54,784 bases of DNA from an uncultured Clostridia bacterium (GTDB lineage Bacteria > Bacillota > Clostridia > Lachnospirales > Anaerotignaceae): the NCBI GenBank assembly GCA_937901125.1, contig CALCGT010000072.1, positions 1-54,784 of the forward strand. Reading direction: 5' to 3'. Shown in pieces: positions 7,880 to 16,429 of this stretch. The notes below the pieces were generated by a model. It saw only the letters and a list, made by a program, of their open reading frames with translations, was not told the DNA's origin and made no database searches. Within the stretch, counting starts at the first letter, position 1, and each line of letters begins with the position of its first letter. The position numbers and the translations under genes are program-made.

Positions 7880-8296
7880 TCATTTCTTCGCCTGTTCCAG
7901 CCCTTCCGCAATGGCATTCAAAACCAGCTGAGCAGAATGGATATTTTTCGGGTCCACTGCAATGGTGAGAGATTGGGTCGCCACCACTTCGCGGCCCACT
8001 TCCTCCGCCGCCGTTTCCAGCAGGGGATAGAAAGCCTCCACGGCTTCCCCGGGCTCTTCCATGGAAATATCAGCGATCTCCCCGTTCTCTACCGTCACAG
8101 CAATTTCCGCCGTTTCCTGTCCCACGTTCATTTCTCCGTAATATATACCATCCCGATAGAGCCCTGTGTCCTCGTCCTTTCCCATATTCAGGAAAAAGGT
8201 AATGAGCCCAACAATGATGATAACACCCAGAACAGCAAACACCGCCGTTTTCACCAGTTCCTTCGCCTTTACCACCACAAATCTCGTGCTGCCCAC
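7880..8296 (-). CDS. Membrane-anchored protein with FMN-binding-like domain
   Basis: The product has 138 residues, with one membrane helix at about 15-36 and an outer domain that follows the FMN_bind pattern: LYRDGIYYGEM, then EIAVTVENGEIADISM, then a C-terminal helical part (AVDPKNIHSAQLVLNAIAEGLEQA). The SGAT threonine motif that covalently holds FMN in the classic family is absent, so flavin binding is doubtful. The start is GTG 8296 with GAGGAGGGG upstream. Its terminator separates it from the M23 gene. It could be a redox or envelope protein; no partner is visible here. Confidence 0.55.
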   Translation of the reverse strand: MGSTRFVVVKAKELVKTAVFAVLGVIIIVGLITFFLNMGKDEDTGLYRDGIYYGEMNVGQETAEIAVTVENGEIADISMEEPGEAVEAFYPLLETAAEEVGREVVATQSLTIAVDPKNIHSAQLVLNAIAEGLEQAKK

Positions 8297-8367
8297 ACGT
8301 ACCCCTCCTCAAAAATCTCTTACCCTTACCATATTCTGTTTTTCTATCTTTTATGCAAACGTTCGCC

Positions 8368-8396
8368 TTGAAAAAAAACACCTCTTTGAGTATCAT
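8368..8396 (+). promoter_or_regulatory. Promoter of addB
   Basis: TTGAAA (8368-8373), a 17-base spacer and TATCAT (8391-8396) lie about 32 bases upstream of the addB start. A start of transcription near 8403 is predicted. Confidence 0.6.
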
Positions 8397-8428
8397 AGAA
8401 GAAACTAACGAGAAAGAAGGGAACAGAT

Positions 8429-11400
8429 ATGGGACTGCGTTTCATCATTGGCAGGGCTGGTACAGGCAAAACCACCCTTTGCACAGAAGAGATCATCAAA
8501 AAATCGAATGCAGGAGAGAAACGGCAGGTGCTCATCGTTCCCGAACAGTTTACCTCTCAGGCAGAGCGAGACCTCATCCAGAAAACAGGACAGAATGCCA
8601 TCCTGACAGCAGAAGTCCTCAGCTTTGGCCGTCTGGCTCACCGTGTCTTTTCCAAAAGAGGTATTGGTAGCCGTGTCCCTCTGGGGGATGTGGGCAAGTC
8701 TATGGCTCTGCGGAAGATTTTATTAGAGGAAAAAGAAAATATCTCCTATTTCCAGAGCGTTATGGATAAGCCCGGCTTTGTAGACCAGCTGGGGCTGACC
8801 ATCTCGGAATTTTTCCAATACCGCATTTCTCCGGAGCAGACAGAAGCCCTTTCCCAGGCAGAAAGTCTTTCCCATGGGGCAAAGGAAAAGCTGAAAGACA
8901 TAACCCATATCTACCGCTCCTACCTGGAATTTTTGCAGCAGGAGTATATCTCCGCCGACGAGACCTTGGGGCTTTTGGCAGAACGACTGGATGACAGCCT
9001 AGGCTTTGGGAACACGGAATTTTGGCTGGATGGCTTCTATGGCTTCACGCCTCAGGAATACAGTGTCATCCGTCGCCTGCTGCTCCTTTCCTCTCAGGTG
9101 AACATTACCCTCCCCATGGATCGGAACAGCTTCTACGGCGCATTCCTGCCCCCTTCCGCCCCCTTCTATGAGCCTTATCTGACAAAGAAAAAACTAACCG
9201 CATTGGCGAAAGAACTGGGGCTGACTCCCGTCTCTCCAGCGATTTTGGAAAAAAATCACCGTGCCGAAACCGACGCCCTGTGCAATCTGGAACGGGACTA
9301 TTTCTACAGCTTTTTCAAAAAAACTTCTCTGGCGGAAAGCGTTCATATCACCGCCTGCCCTTCCTTGCAGGAGGAAATCCGCTTTGCCGCAGGGAAGATT
9401 CTGCGTCTGGTGCGGGAAGAAACTGTCCGTTTTCGGGACATTGCCATCGTTACAAACGCTATGGAAACCTACGAAAAAAATCTGCGGGGCATTTTGGAAG
9501 AATATCATATTCCCTGCTTCATTGATGCCCGCCGGGAAACGGCTTCTCACCCTCTGGTGACCCTGCTGACGGCATTGCTGGATATCCTCGTGTACGATTT
9601 CCGCTATGAAGCCATGTTTTCTTACCTGAAATCTGGACTGACCTCCCTGACGACGGAAGAGATCGATATTTTGGAAAATTATGTCCTTGCCTATGGCATC
9701 AAGGGCTATAAATGGAAGCAGGATACTTGGGACTATGGCATTCTCAAGGAAGGTGCAGAAGCCGTGGATGCCATCAACGCCCTGCGGGAACGGGTCATGG
9801 CTCCCTTTGCGCCCCTTCTTGCCTTGCCCCAGAGAAAACCTTTCCCTTTCCGAGATTTTCTCAAGGCTCTCCTCACCCATCTGGATGCCTTGCAGGCGGC
9901 AGAGACACTGGATGACTGGGCACAGGAGGCCGCAGAAAACGGCAACCTGAACAAAGCTGAAGAATATCGCCAGATTTGGCAGCTGGTGATGGATGTTTTC
10001 GAAAAAGCCCATGCCATCTTAGGAAAAGAAGAACTGACCCTTTCGGAAATGGCGAAGATTTTGGAGGCTGGCTTGGAAAAATGCACCATGGGGGTCATTC
10101 CCCCTACTGCGGACTGCCTGCTCATCGGCGATATCGAGCGCAGCCGTCTGCCTGAAATCAAATATCTCTTTGTTCTGGGCGTCAATGAAGGGGTGCTGCC
10201 CTCTCCTGCAACAGCTCAGGGCATCTTCACAGAAACGGAACGAGACCTCTTGACCGTCCAAGGCGTTGAACTGGCCAGCGGCGGCAAACAAAAGATTTTC
10301 GAGGAACATTTTCTCATCTATCGAGGATTGACGAAGCCCTCCAAAGGGCTGTGGCTGACCTATGCTGCCTGCGACAGCGAAGGGCGGGAATCTGCCCCTT
10401 CCTCTCTCATCGGAAACTTGCAGCGGATGGACGAAAGCCTAAAAATCGAAGCCATGCCTGCCTTTACCTTGGAAGAAACCTCTCCCGAAGCATCCTTCCA
10501 TCTTTTGGGCGGAGAAATGCGAAAGCATACGGAAGAAACGCCCATCTCTCCCCTTTGGCAGGATATCTACAGCTTCTTTGATGAAAACACAACATGGCAG
10601 CATCGCCTTGGCCTGCTCAAAAAAGGCATCGGTAAGAACGGCAAAGCAGAACGTCTTTCTCCCAAGACCACAAAGACCCTTTACGGCAAAAATATCCTTT
10701 CCAGTGTTTCCCGTCTGGAACGCTTCGCCGGATGCCCCTTCTCCTTCTTTGCGGAATATGGACTAAAGGCCGAGGAACGCAGATTATATCAGCTCCACAC
10801 CCCCGATTTGGGTTCTTTGTTCCACGAAGTGCTGGAGCTGTTCTCCAATCGCTTGGAGGAAAACAGCATCCCTTGGACAGACCTGACGAAGGAAAAAACA
10901 GAAGCCCTCATCCATCAGGCCGTAGATGATGCCGCTCCCCGTCTCAGCGACCGGGTGCTGATGGATTCGGCGGCAAATCAATACCTTATCCACCGCCTGA
11001 AACGTATCTCCACCAGAGCCGCATGGACATTGGTGCAGCATTTACAGCAGGGGGATTTCACCCCGGCAGGCTATGAAGTGGGCTTTGGTCTGCACGAATC
11101 CCTGCCCCCTATCGTGATTCAAATGCAGGACGGCGGCAGCCTGATTTTAAACGGCAAAATCGACCGTGTAGATTTGCTGGATACAGAAGGTACACGATAT
11201 GTCAAAATCATCGATTATAAATCAGGAAATAAGACCTTCAGCTTTCAGGATATCTATTATGGTCTGCAGCTGCAGCTACTCATCTATCTGGACGCTTATC
11301 TGAAATATTATCAAAAGACAGGAGCAGAACTGAAGCCCGGTGGGGTCTTTTATTTCCGCATCACCGATCCTACCCTCTCTTTGGAAAAAGAACTTTCCGC

Positions 11401-11824
11401 AGAAGAGATCGAGCGGACGCTTTATGAAAAAATGCAGATGTCAGGGCTTCTTTTGCAAGAGGATGCCCTCATCCATGGACTGGACAACAGCCTGGCAGCA
11501 GGCGAAACCTCTGCTATCATCCCTGTGGGCTATACAAAAAAGGGGGAGCTTTCCGCCTCCTCCAATCTAGCAACGGAAGAACAGTATCAGGCCATTTTGG
11601 ATTTCGTGACAGAACGTACCAGAGAACTGGGCGAAGCCATGAAAGCGGGCATTATCGCCCCTGCCCCCTTCCGGGATGGGCAGCGAACCCCTTGCAGCTA
11701 TTGCAAATTCCGTTCCATCTGCCGTCATGATTATGAAGAAAAACCCAAATGGCGCAATCTGAAAAAAATCAGCAAAAAGGATTTCTGGGAAACCTTACTG
11801 CCCCCGGAAGCGCCTGAAGCATAA
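8429..11824 (+). CDS. addB: ATP-dependent helicase/nuclease subunit B
   Basis: AddB is half of the AddAB complex that resects double-strand breaks for RecA-dependent repair. The 1131-residue product is full length. It has the Walker A loop near the N-terminus (GRAGTGKTT, about 7-15), UvrD-like helicase segments and a RecB-type nuclease at the C-terminus (GKIDRVDLL, KIIDYKSG). The four iron-sulfur cysteines are present: FAGCPFSFF in the middle and CSYCKFRSIC near the end. Start ATG 8429 follows GAAGGGA. The partner gene addA, usually directly downstream, is not here; the next genes are a very short ORF and a hydrolase. Confidence 0.95.
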   Translation: MGLRFIIGRAGTGKTTLCTEEIIKKSNAGEKRQVLIVPEQFTSQAERDLIQKTGQNAILTAEVLSFGRLAHRVFSKRGIGSRVPLGDVGKSMALRKILLEEKENISYFQSVMDKPGFVDQLGLTISEFFQYRISPEQTEALSQAESLSHGAKEKLKDITHIYRSYLEFLQQEYISADETLGLLAERLDDSLGFGNTEFWLDGFYGFTPQEYSVIRRLLLLSSQVNITLPMDRNSFYGAFLPPSAPFYEPYLTKKKLTALAKELGLTPVSPAILEKNHRAETDALCNLERDYFYSFFKKTSLAESVHITACPSLQEEIRFAAGKILRLVREETVRFRDIAIVTNAMETYEKNLRGILEEYHIPCFIDARRETASHPLVTLLTALLDILVYDFRYEAMFSYLKSGLTSLTTEEIDILENYVLAYGIKGYKWKQDTWDYGILKEGAEAVDAINALRERVMAPFAPLLALPQRKPFPFRDFLKALLTHLDALQAAETLDDWAQEAAENGNLNKAEEYRQIWQLVMDVFEKAHAILGKEELTLSEMAKILEAGLEKCTMGVIPPTADCLLIGDIERSRLPEIKYLFVLGVNEGVLPSPATAQGIFTETERDLLTVQGVELASGGKQKIFEEHFLIYRGLTKPSKGLWLTYAACDSEGRESAPSSLIGNLQRMDESLKIEAMPAFTLEETSPEASFHLLGGEMRKHTEETPISPLWQDIYSFFDENTTWQHRLGLLKKGIGKNGKAERLSPKTTKTLYGKNILSSVSRLERFAGCPFSFFAEYGLKAEERRLYQLHTPDLGSLFHEVLELFSNRLEENSIPWTDLTKEKTEALIHQAVDDAAPRLSDRVLMDSAANQYLIHRLKRISTRAAWTLVQHLQQGDFTPAGYEVGFGLHESLPPIVIQMQDGGSLILNGKIDRVDLLDTEGTRYVKIIDYKSGNKTFSFQDIYYGLQLQLLIYLDAYLKYYQKTGAELKPGGVFYFRITDPTLSLEKELSAEEIERTLYEKMQMSGLLLQEDALIHGLDNSLAAGETSAIIPVGYTKKGELSASSNLATEEQYQAILDFVTERTRELGEAMKAGIIAPAPFRDGQRTPCSYCKFRSICRHDYEEKPKWRNLKKISKKDFWETLLPPEAPEA

Positions 11825-11860
11825 ATTCAAAAAAAAATCTACGAAAGGAGGTCTGATGAT

Positions 11861-11905
11861 ATGGAAAACAAAAACAGAACAGAGGCACGGAGGTTCGCTC
11901 CGTGA
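11861..11905 (+). CDS. Possible leader ORF (14 codons) between addB and the hydrolase gene
   Basis: A strong Shine-Dalgarno (AAAGGAGGT, 11844-11852) stands 8 bases before ATG 11861. The frame encodes a 14-residue charged peptide starting MENKNRTEARR and stops at 11903-11905, inside a hairpin. An alternative frame from ATG 11856 runs 22 codons and ends in an ATGA overlap with the hydrolase start (11921). Such a good ribosome site with no real gene suggests a regulatory leader, or the remnant of a deleted gene such as addA. No similarity to AddA is visible. Confidence 0.4.
   Translation: MENKNRTEARRFAP
11886..11904 (+). promoter_or_regulatory. Hairpin in front of the hydrolase gene
   Basis: The arms CACGGAG and CTCCGTG form a perfect 7-bp stem around GTTCG. 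It overlaps the stop of the 14-codon ORF and lies 7 bases before the hydrolase ribosome site (GGAG). There is no T-run, so it is not a simple terminator. It could affect translation of the downstream gene. Confidence 0.5.
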
Positions 11906-11920
11906 GAACAGGAGAACCTT

Positions 11921-12619
11921 ATGAATATCAATAAAATCAAGATCGACCAAATCCCCGCTCTCCTTTACGGCGAAAAAAGGGAAAAACTCATCCTTGCTGT
12001 CCATGGCAGCCATTCCTCCGAAATCGATGACTGCATCTGGATTTTGGCGGAGGAAGCCACAAAGCAGGGCTATCAAGTCCTTGCCTTCGACCTGCCCCGG
12101 CATGGGGAACGGGTCTATGAAGAAGCCCCCTGTATGGTGCAAGAATGTGTCATGGAATTGAGAGCTATCCTGCAATATGCAAAGGGGCTGGCGAAGCAGA
12201 TCTCTTTGTTTGGCTGCAGCATGGGTGCTTACTTCAGCCTGCTGGCCTTTTCAGAGGAACCCATTGAAAAAGCGTGGTTCCTTTCCCCCGTTACAGATAT
12301 GGAACGCATCATTCATAACATCATGGGATATTGCGGTATCACAGAAAAGGAATTTGAAGCCTTGGAAGTGGTGGAAAATCCCATAGAAACTCTCTATTGG
12401 GACTATTATCAATATATAAAAGCCCATCCTATCCAGAAATGGCATCCTCCCACCCACATCCTGCGGGGCGAAACAGATCCCCTTTCTGAAAAAGCGTATG
12501 CCTCCGCTTTCGCAGAACGCTTCAGCTGTGAATTAGAGGAACAGCCCGGCGGCGCGCATTGGTTCCACACGGAAGAACAACTGGAATATTTCAGAAACTG
12601 GCTGAAAAAGAGATTATAA
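11921..12619 (+). CDS. Alpha/beta hydrolase
   Basis: This 232-residue single-domain serine hydrolase has the nucleophile elbow GCSMGAY (about 93-99), an N-terminal oxyanion segment (LAVHGSHSS) and a late Asp/His pair (GETDPLSEKA, GGAHWFHTEEQ). It has no signal peptide, so it is cytosolic. It resembles small carboxylesterase or dienelactone-hydrolase-type enzymes; the substrate cannot be read from sequence. The start has AGGAG 7 bases upstream. It follows addB by about 100 bases with no terminator between, so the two are probably cotranscribed. Confidence 0.8.
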   Translation: MNINKIKIDQIPALLYGEKREKLILAVHGSHSSEIDDCIWILAEEATKQGYQVLAFDLPRHGERVYEEAPCMVQECVMELRAILQYAKGLAKQISLFGCSMGAYFSLLAFSEEPIEKAWFLSPVTDMERIIHNIMGYCGITEKEFEALEVVENPIETLYWDYYQYIKAHPIQKWHPPTHILRGETDPLSEKAYASAFAERFSCELEEQPGGAHWFHTEEQLEYFRNWLKKRL

Positions 12620-12630
12620 AACAATAAAAA

Positions 12631-12670
12631 AAGCCCGTCCCTATGGGATCCTCTCCCAAGGGGCGGGTTT
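12631..12670. terminator. Bidirectional terminator between convergent genes
   Basis: AAGCCCGTCCC pairs with GGGGCGGGTTT, flanked by A-rich sequence on the left and T-rich sequence on the right. It serves both the hydrolase transcript and the DUF975 gene on the other strand. Confidence 0.75.
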
Positions 12671-12685
12671 CGCTTTGTTTGGAAA

Positions 12686-13483
12686 CTATTTTTCATTCAC
12701 TTCTGCATCCACAGTTGGTTCAGCAGCAGCTTTTTCTTCTGCATCAGGCAGCATCCCCGCCAATGGTGCGGTAATATCCCGATAAAATGCCGCCCCAGCC
12801 GCTTCCATATAAGGTGTCAGCCAAAGGTTCCCAATGCCCAGTGTAAAGGTACACAGGATACCCCAGCCGATAAAGCTGAAATGCAGGCAGAATAACCGCC
12901 ATTTATTTCCCTTCATCAATTCTTTGGAACGGTCGATGGCTTCGCTGGCACCCATTTCCGGGTTTTCTGCCAAAATATAACTGGTCATAGAGTAGCGATA
13001 AGCGGCAATGATTCCCGGGATGATGAACAGCAGTGTCCAGAGAATAACATACAATCCCTGCAATAAGCCTGCCACCAGCATGGTTTTCCACTGAGGAAAA
13101 TATTTGAATAAGGTTTGTACAGATAATTCTTCTCCATCCACCAAATCCAAATTAAAGCAGGCATAACCTACCATTACGATGCAGCCCAAGACAATCTGCA
13201 CAATAGCTACAATGATCGCCACCACAGAATAATACATCAGGGCAACCCCCCAAAGGGCACCGGGGCTGTCGCTTTGTAAAATTTGCATCAAATCCACATT
13301 CTGCCCCAAAACTTCCGCCTGTACCCGAATACTTCCGTCGTTAAACTGGAAATTGATGTCAGGCGTCCCCTGCCATGCAACACCACCCAACAGCAACGCC
13401 ACAAAGCCTGCTAATACGGCAATTTTCCACTTTCCTCTCAGGGATTCTCTGGCGATCCGCCTAAAATCCGCCGCACATTTCAT
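12686..13483 (-). CDS. DUF975 family integral membrane protein
   Basis: The 265-residue protein has about five to six hydrophobic segments. It opens with the DUF975 signature (RRIARESLRGKWKIAVLAGF) and has the internal motif of the family (IIPGIIAAYRYSMTSYILAENP, followed by ASEAIDRSKELMKGNKWRLF). These polytopic proteins are common in Firmicutes and have no established biochemical role. The protein ends with an acidic, Ala/Glu-rich tail. It appears monocistronic. Confidence 0.85.
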   Translation of the reverse strand: MKCAADFRRIARESLRGKWKIAVLAGFVALLLGGVAWQGTPDINFQFNDGSIRVQAEVLGQNVDLMQILQSDSPGALWGVALMYYSVVAIIVAIVQIVLGCIVMVGYACFNLDLVDGEELSVQTLFKYFPQWKTMLVAGLLQGLYVILWTLLFIIPGIIAAYRYSMTSYILAENPEMGASEAIDRSKELMKGNKWRLFCLHFSFIGWGILCTFTLGIGNLWLTPYMEAAGAAFYRDITAPLAGMLPDAEEKAAAEPTVDAEVNEK

Positions 13484-13613
13484 TTAAATTCCCCCTTTTT
13501 CGAAACTTTTATTCTTCTGTTTTATCATAGCAGAGAGAATTTTCCTGCGCAACCACTGCTCCCTATTCTTAAAAAAGTCTTAGTAATTTCAAAAAATCCC
13601 CATCAGCAGAAAA

Positions 13614-13636
13614 AGGTGCCGATCGTATCGACACCT
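13614..13636 (-). terminator. Terminator of the PNPOx-like gene
   Basis: AGGTGCCGAT and ATCGACACCT form a stem with one internal mismatch around CGT. On the minus strand a T-run (TTTTTC) follows. Confidence 0.7.
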
Positions 13637-13667
13637 CTTGCCTACAGATTCTTTTCTCATCCACTTT

Positions 13668-14138
13668 TTATGCATGCTCCTTACAGGAAAAGGCTTCCAC
13701 TTCCAATTTAAAGGCAGCCACCACCTTCAGCATATCTTCCTGATATTGCCACCCCTCTTTGCCTGTCGCATGCTTCATCACAAAATTCAATGCCCGTTTT
13801 TTCTCTTCCAAATCCTCAATCATGCTGATGACACCATTGCCGATGACACTCTGGAAACGATAGGAATAGTCACAGGCACTATCCCCTTCGTTCAACTTAT
13901 GATTGGTATCCATCTCAAAGCCAACCTTAGGTGCTTTCCCGATCAGGTCGATCTTTCGGCCTTCCTTTGCGCCATGGAAATAGAAGGTGAGCTTCCCGTT
14001 CTCCTCTGTATACCCAAAATTCAGAGGAACGATATACACCTGACCGTCATCACAGAAGCCCACACGGCAGCAATCGCAGCAGTTGATGATCTCCATGATC
14101 TGCTTAAAATCTGTTATTTCTCTGTCTTTTCTTCTCAC
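13668..14138 (-). CDS. Pyridoxamine 5'-phosphate oxidase-like flavoprotein (NimA-like)
   Basis: The 156 residues form a split-barrel flavin-binding fold of the nitroimidazole-resistance type: MRRKDREI, then the VPLNFGY segment and the FHGAKEGRKIDLI motif, both typical of NimA/PNPOx-like proteins. Such proteins bind FMN or heme and often act on nitro compounds or as redox stress proteins; the substrate is not predictable. The start is GTG 14138. The ribosome site AAGGAG overlaps the stop of the upstream gene, so the two are translationally coupled. It carries a Cys cluster (NCCDCCRVGFC) near residues 19-29. Confidence 0.8.
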   Translation of the reverse strand: MRRKDREITDFKQIMEIINCCDCCRVGFCDDGQVYIVPLNFGYTEENGKLTFYFHGAKEGRKIDLIGKAPKVGFEMDTNHKLNEGDSACDYSYRFQSVIGNGVISMIEDLEEKKRALNFVMKHATGKEGWQYQEDMLKVVAAFKLEVEAFSCKEHA

Positions 14139-14150
14139 AGACTCAGCTCC

Positions 14151-14414
14151 TTAGAATTTTTCCCAATACTGCTTCACACTGCCTTCGATGAGGGCATCCA
14201 TATAGGAATCCGCCATTTCGAAAATTTCTTCTTCATCCTTGATCTTTAGGGAAACGCCGCCCTTCTCCACGACAATATCTTTCTTTTTCCCTTTGTTTTT
14301 TTCCACCCATTCCTTGAATTCCTTTTCCCATCTAGCGGCGGTCTGTTCCGCATCCTCATAGCAAAGGAGTTCGTCTCTTACGTTCTCGATGACTTCCTGT
14401 ATTTTCAGCTTCAT
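14151..14414 (-). CDS. Hypothetical protein (87 aa)
   Basis: This small, highly charged, helical cytosolic protein (many E and K) is of no family I recognise. Its conserved-looking parts are ENVRDELLCYEDAEQTAARWEKEF and the acidic C-terminal helix ending in QYWEKF. It has a good ribosome site (AAAGGAG before ATG 14414). It lies between ruvB and the PNPOx-like gene and is coupled to the latter. Confidence 0.6.
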   Translation of the reverse strand: MKLKIQEVIENVRDELLCYEDAEQTAARWEKEFKEWVEKNKGKKKDIVVEKGGVSLKIKDEEEIFEMADSYMDALIEGSVKQYWEKF

Positions 14415-14444
14415 GCAAATTCTCCTTTCATACCTCCGGCGAAA

Positions 14445-15449
14445 TCATGCCTCCGGCGGCTGCATGCCAAAATGCTCATAGCCCAGCTTGGTCACGATAC
14501 GCCCTCTGGGTGTCCGCTGGATATAGCCCAGCTGCAGCAGATAAGGCTCATAAACGTCCTCAATGGTATCGGATTCCTCATTAATAGATGCCGCCAGGGT
14601 ATCCAACCCCACAGGCCTGCCGCCAAATTTCTCAATCATGGCCAGCAGCATCTTTCGGTCTGTCTGGTCTAAGCCCATCTTGTCCACATCCAGCAGATCC
14701 AGGGCAAATCGTGCCACTTCCCCCGTAATGATGCCGTCATAGCGCACCTGAGCAAAGTCACGGACACGTTTCAGCATACGGTTTGTCAGTCTGGGCGTCC
14801 CTCTGGAACGGCGGGCGATCTCTTCCGCACCGCTGTCGTCGATCTCCACCTGCAGCACCTCCGCAGAGCGCTTGATAATAATTTTTAGATTCTCCACGTT
14901 ATAAGGCTCCAACCGCTGCACCACGCCGAATCTATCCCGCAAAGGTGCCGTCAGCAGACCAATTCTGGTTGTAGCACCAATGAGAGTAAATCTCGGCAAG
15001 TCCAGACGCACGGAACGGGCCCCAGGGCCCTTGCCGATCATAATATCGATGACAAAATCCTCCATGGCGGGATACAAAATCTCCTCGATCATGCGGTTCA
15101 GTCTGTGAATTTCATCGATAAAGAGGATATCCCCCTCATTCAGGCTGTTCAGCACCGCCGCCATATCACCGGGACGCTCGATAGCAGGACCCGATGTAGT
15201 CTTTATATTTACCCCCATCTCGTGGGCGATGATATTGGACAGGGTGGTTTTTCCCAGCCCGGGAGGGCCATACAAAAGCACATGGTCTAAGGCTTCCTTT
15301 CGCTGCTTCGCCGCTTCGATAAACACTCGCATATTCTCTTTTACACTTTCCTGCCCGATATATGTTTCCAACGTGGCAGGACGCAGTTTTGGCTCCAGTT
15401 CACGGTCTTCTTCCCGCAAACCGGTGGTCAAAATCCGTCTGTTTTCCAA
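14445..15449 (-). CDS. ruvB: Holliday junction branch migration DNA helicase RuvB
   Basis: RuvB is the ATP-driven motor of the RuvAB complex in recombinational repair. The 334-residue protein has Walker A (GPPGLGKTT), Walker B (LFIDEIHR), sensor and arginine-finger regions, and the C-terminal winged helix that binds DNA (TPRGRIVTKLGYEHF). I prefer TTG 15449 as the start: AGGTG lies 6 bases upstream and the product then begins MENRRILTTGL, as in relatives. A GTG at 15458 is the alternative. It is separated from ruvA by a terminator and a string of stem-loops, unlike the usual tight ruvAB pair. Confidence 0.95.
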   Translation of the reverse strand: MENRRILTTGLREEDRELEPKLRPATLETYIGQESVKENMRVFIEAAKQRKEALDHVLLYGPPGLGKTTLSNIIAHEMGVNIKTTSGPAIERPGDMAAVLNSLNEGDILFIDEIHRLNRMIEEILYPAMEDFVIDIMIGKGPGARSVRLDLPRFTLIGATTRIGLLTAPLRDRFGVVQRLEPYNVENLKIIIKRSAEVLQVEIDDSGAEEIARRSRGTPRLTNRMLKRVRDFAQVRYDGIITGEVARFALDLLDVDKMGLDQTDRKMLLAMIEKFGGRPVGLDTLAASINEESDTIEDVYEPYLLQLGYIQRTPRGRIVTKLGYEHFGMQPPEA

Positions 15450-15501
15450 ATGAAACACCTGCTTTTTCTTTGTTATCCGAAAGTATCATTCCTCAGAAAA
15501 C

Positions 15502-15581
15502 TGCGGTCCAGCCGCATACTGCGTCTGATGCTGCTTCCCAGCAAATGATACCGATGTACTCCATTCGTAGGCAAAGCCTAC
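15502..15581 (-). other. String of stem-loops between ruvA and ruvB
   Basis: Three consecutive perfect hairpins lie here: TGCGG/CCGCA (15502-15516), TGCTG/CAGCA (15529-15543) and GTAGGC/GCCTAC (15567-15581). They follow the ruvA terminator and would form the 5' leader of ruvB on the minus strand. They may be a regulatory leader, a small RNA or a repeat-type element. No open frame is visible. Confidence 0.45.
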
Positions 15582-15590
15582 TCATGTTCC

Positions 15591-15633
15591 GCAAAAAAGG
15601 AAATGCCAACTTCGTTGTCGCTTCCTTTTTTGC
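15591..15633 (-). terminator. Terminator of ruvA
   Basis: GCAAAAAAGGAA pairs perfectly with TTCCTTTTTTGC (12 bp). It begins directly after the ruvA stop and ends in T6 on the minus strand. It would stop most transcription before ruvB. Confidence 0.75.
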
Positions 15634-16239
15634 TTATATCATCTTTTTCAATGCTGCCTTCAAAATATCTTCTGTTGACATACCTTCCGCCACCACAGCA
15701 TTCACTGCCTTGGCTGCTTCGCTGCGGCTGTAGCCCAATGCCGTCATGGCATCGATGGCCTCGAATTTCGCATCGCCGCTGATGGAAACTTCCACGATGC
15801 CTTCCATCTCTTCGCCGCCCATAGCAAGAGCTTCTTCCGTCTTGAATTTATCTTTCAGTTCCAAAATCACCCGCTGGGCTGTCTTTCTGCCCACCCCCGG
15901 TGCCTTGGACAGGGTCTTAACATCCTCGGAAATGATAGCAAGGATAATTTCCTGGGGGGCCAGCTGAGAAAGGAAGCCCAATGCCCCCTTAGGTCCAACG
16001 CCACTGACCGTCAGCAGCTTATGGAACATTTCCTGTTCCTCTGCGCTGGCGAAGCCATACAAAGAAACACCGTCCTCTTTCACGCTGAAATAAGTGAATA
16101 CCTTCACCCTTTCGCCGGTCTGGGGCAGTTTCGCCAACGTGGCAGGGGAAACAAAAATCTGATAACCGATGCCCCCTGTTTCTATAATGATGTAGCTTTC
16201 TGTCCGCCGTTCCAGCGTACCTTTGATATATGCGATCAT
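15634..16239 (-). CDS. ruvA: Holliday junction branch migration protein RuvA
   Basis: RuvA tetramers bind the four-way junction and load RuvB. The 201-residue product has domain I (MIAYIKGTLE...GIGYQIFV), the helix-hairpin-helix domain II (LLTVSGVGPKGALGFLS and LSKAPGVGRKTAQRVI) and the domain III helices that touch RuvB (AMTALGYSRSEAAKAV). The start ATG 16239 follows GGAGAAAG; a longer in-frame extension to 16362 has no ribosome site and is not family-like. Confidence 0.95.
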   Translation of the reverse strand: MIAYIKGTLERRTESYIIIETGGIGYQIFVSPATLAKLPQTGERVKVFTYFSVKEDGVSLYGFASAEEQEMFHKLLTVSGVGPKGALGFLSQLAPQEIILAIISEDVKTLSKAPGVGRKTAQRVILELKDKFKTEEALAMGGEEMEGIVEVSISGDAKFEAIDAMTALGYSRSEAAKAVNAVVAEGMSTEDILKAALKKMI

Positions 16240-16429
16240 GCTCTTTCTCCGTTTCAAAACAATTCTATCATATTTTTTTATTATACCCAAGGAATAGACA
16301 AAGGGCAAGAGAACACGAACATATTTTTGTATTCCTTCTTCAGCAATCGTTCCCCTATGCAAAAAAACAGCCCCAAATCATCCGACTTGAGGCCGCTTTC
16401 TCCTTATAAAGAATCACTTTTCCCAAAAA

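Noticed and set aside
11856..11924. Remnant of addA after addB
   Set aside because: The short frame shows no similarity to an AddA N-terminus; kept only as one possibility in the findings.
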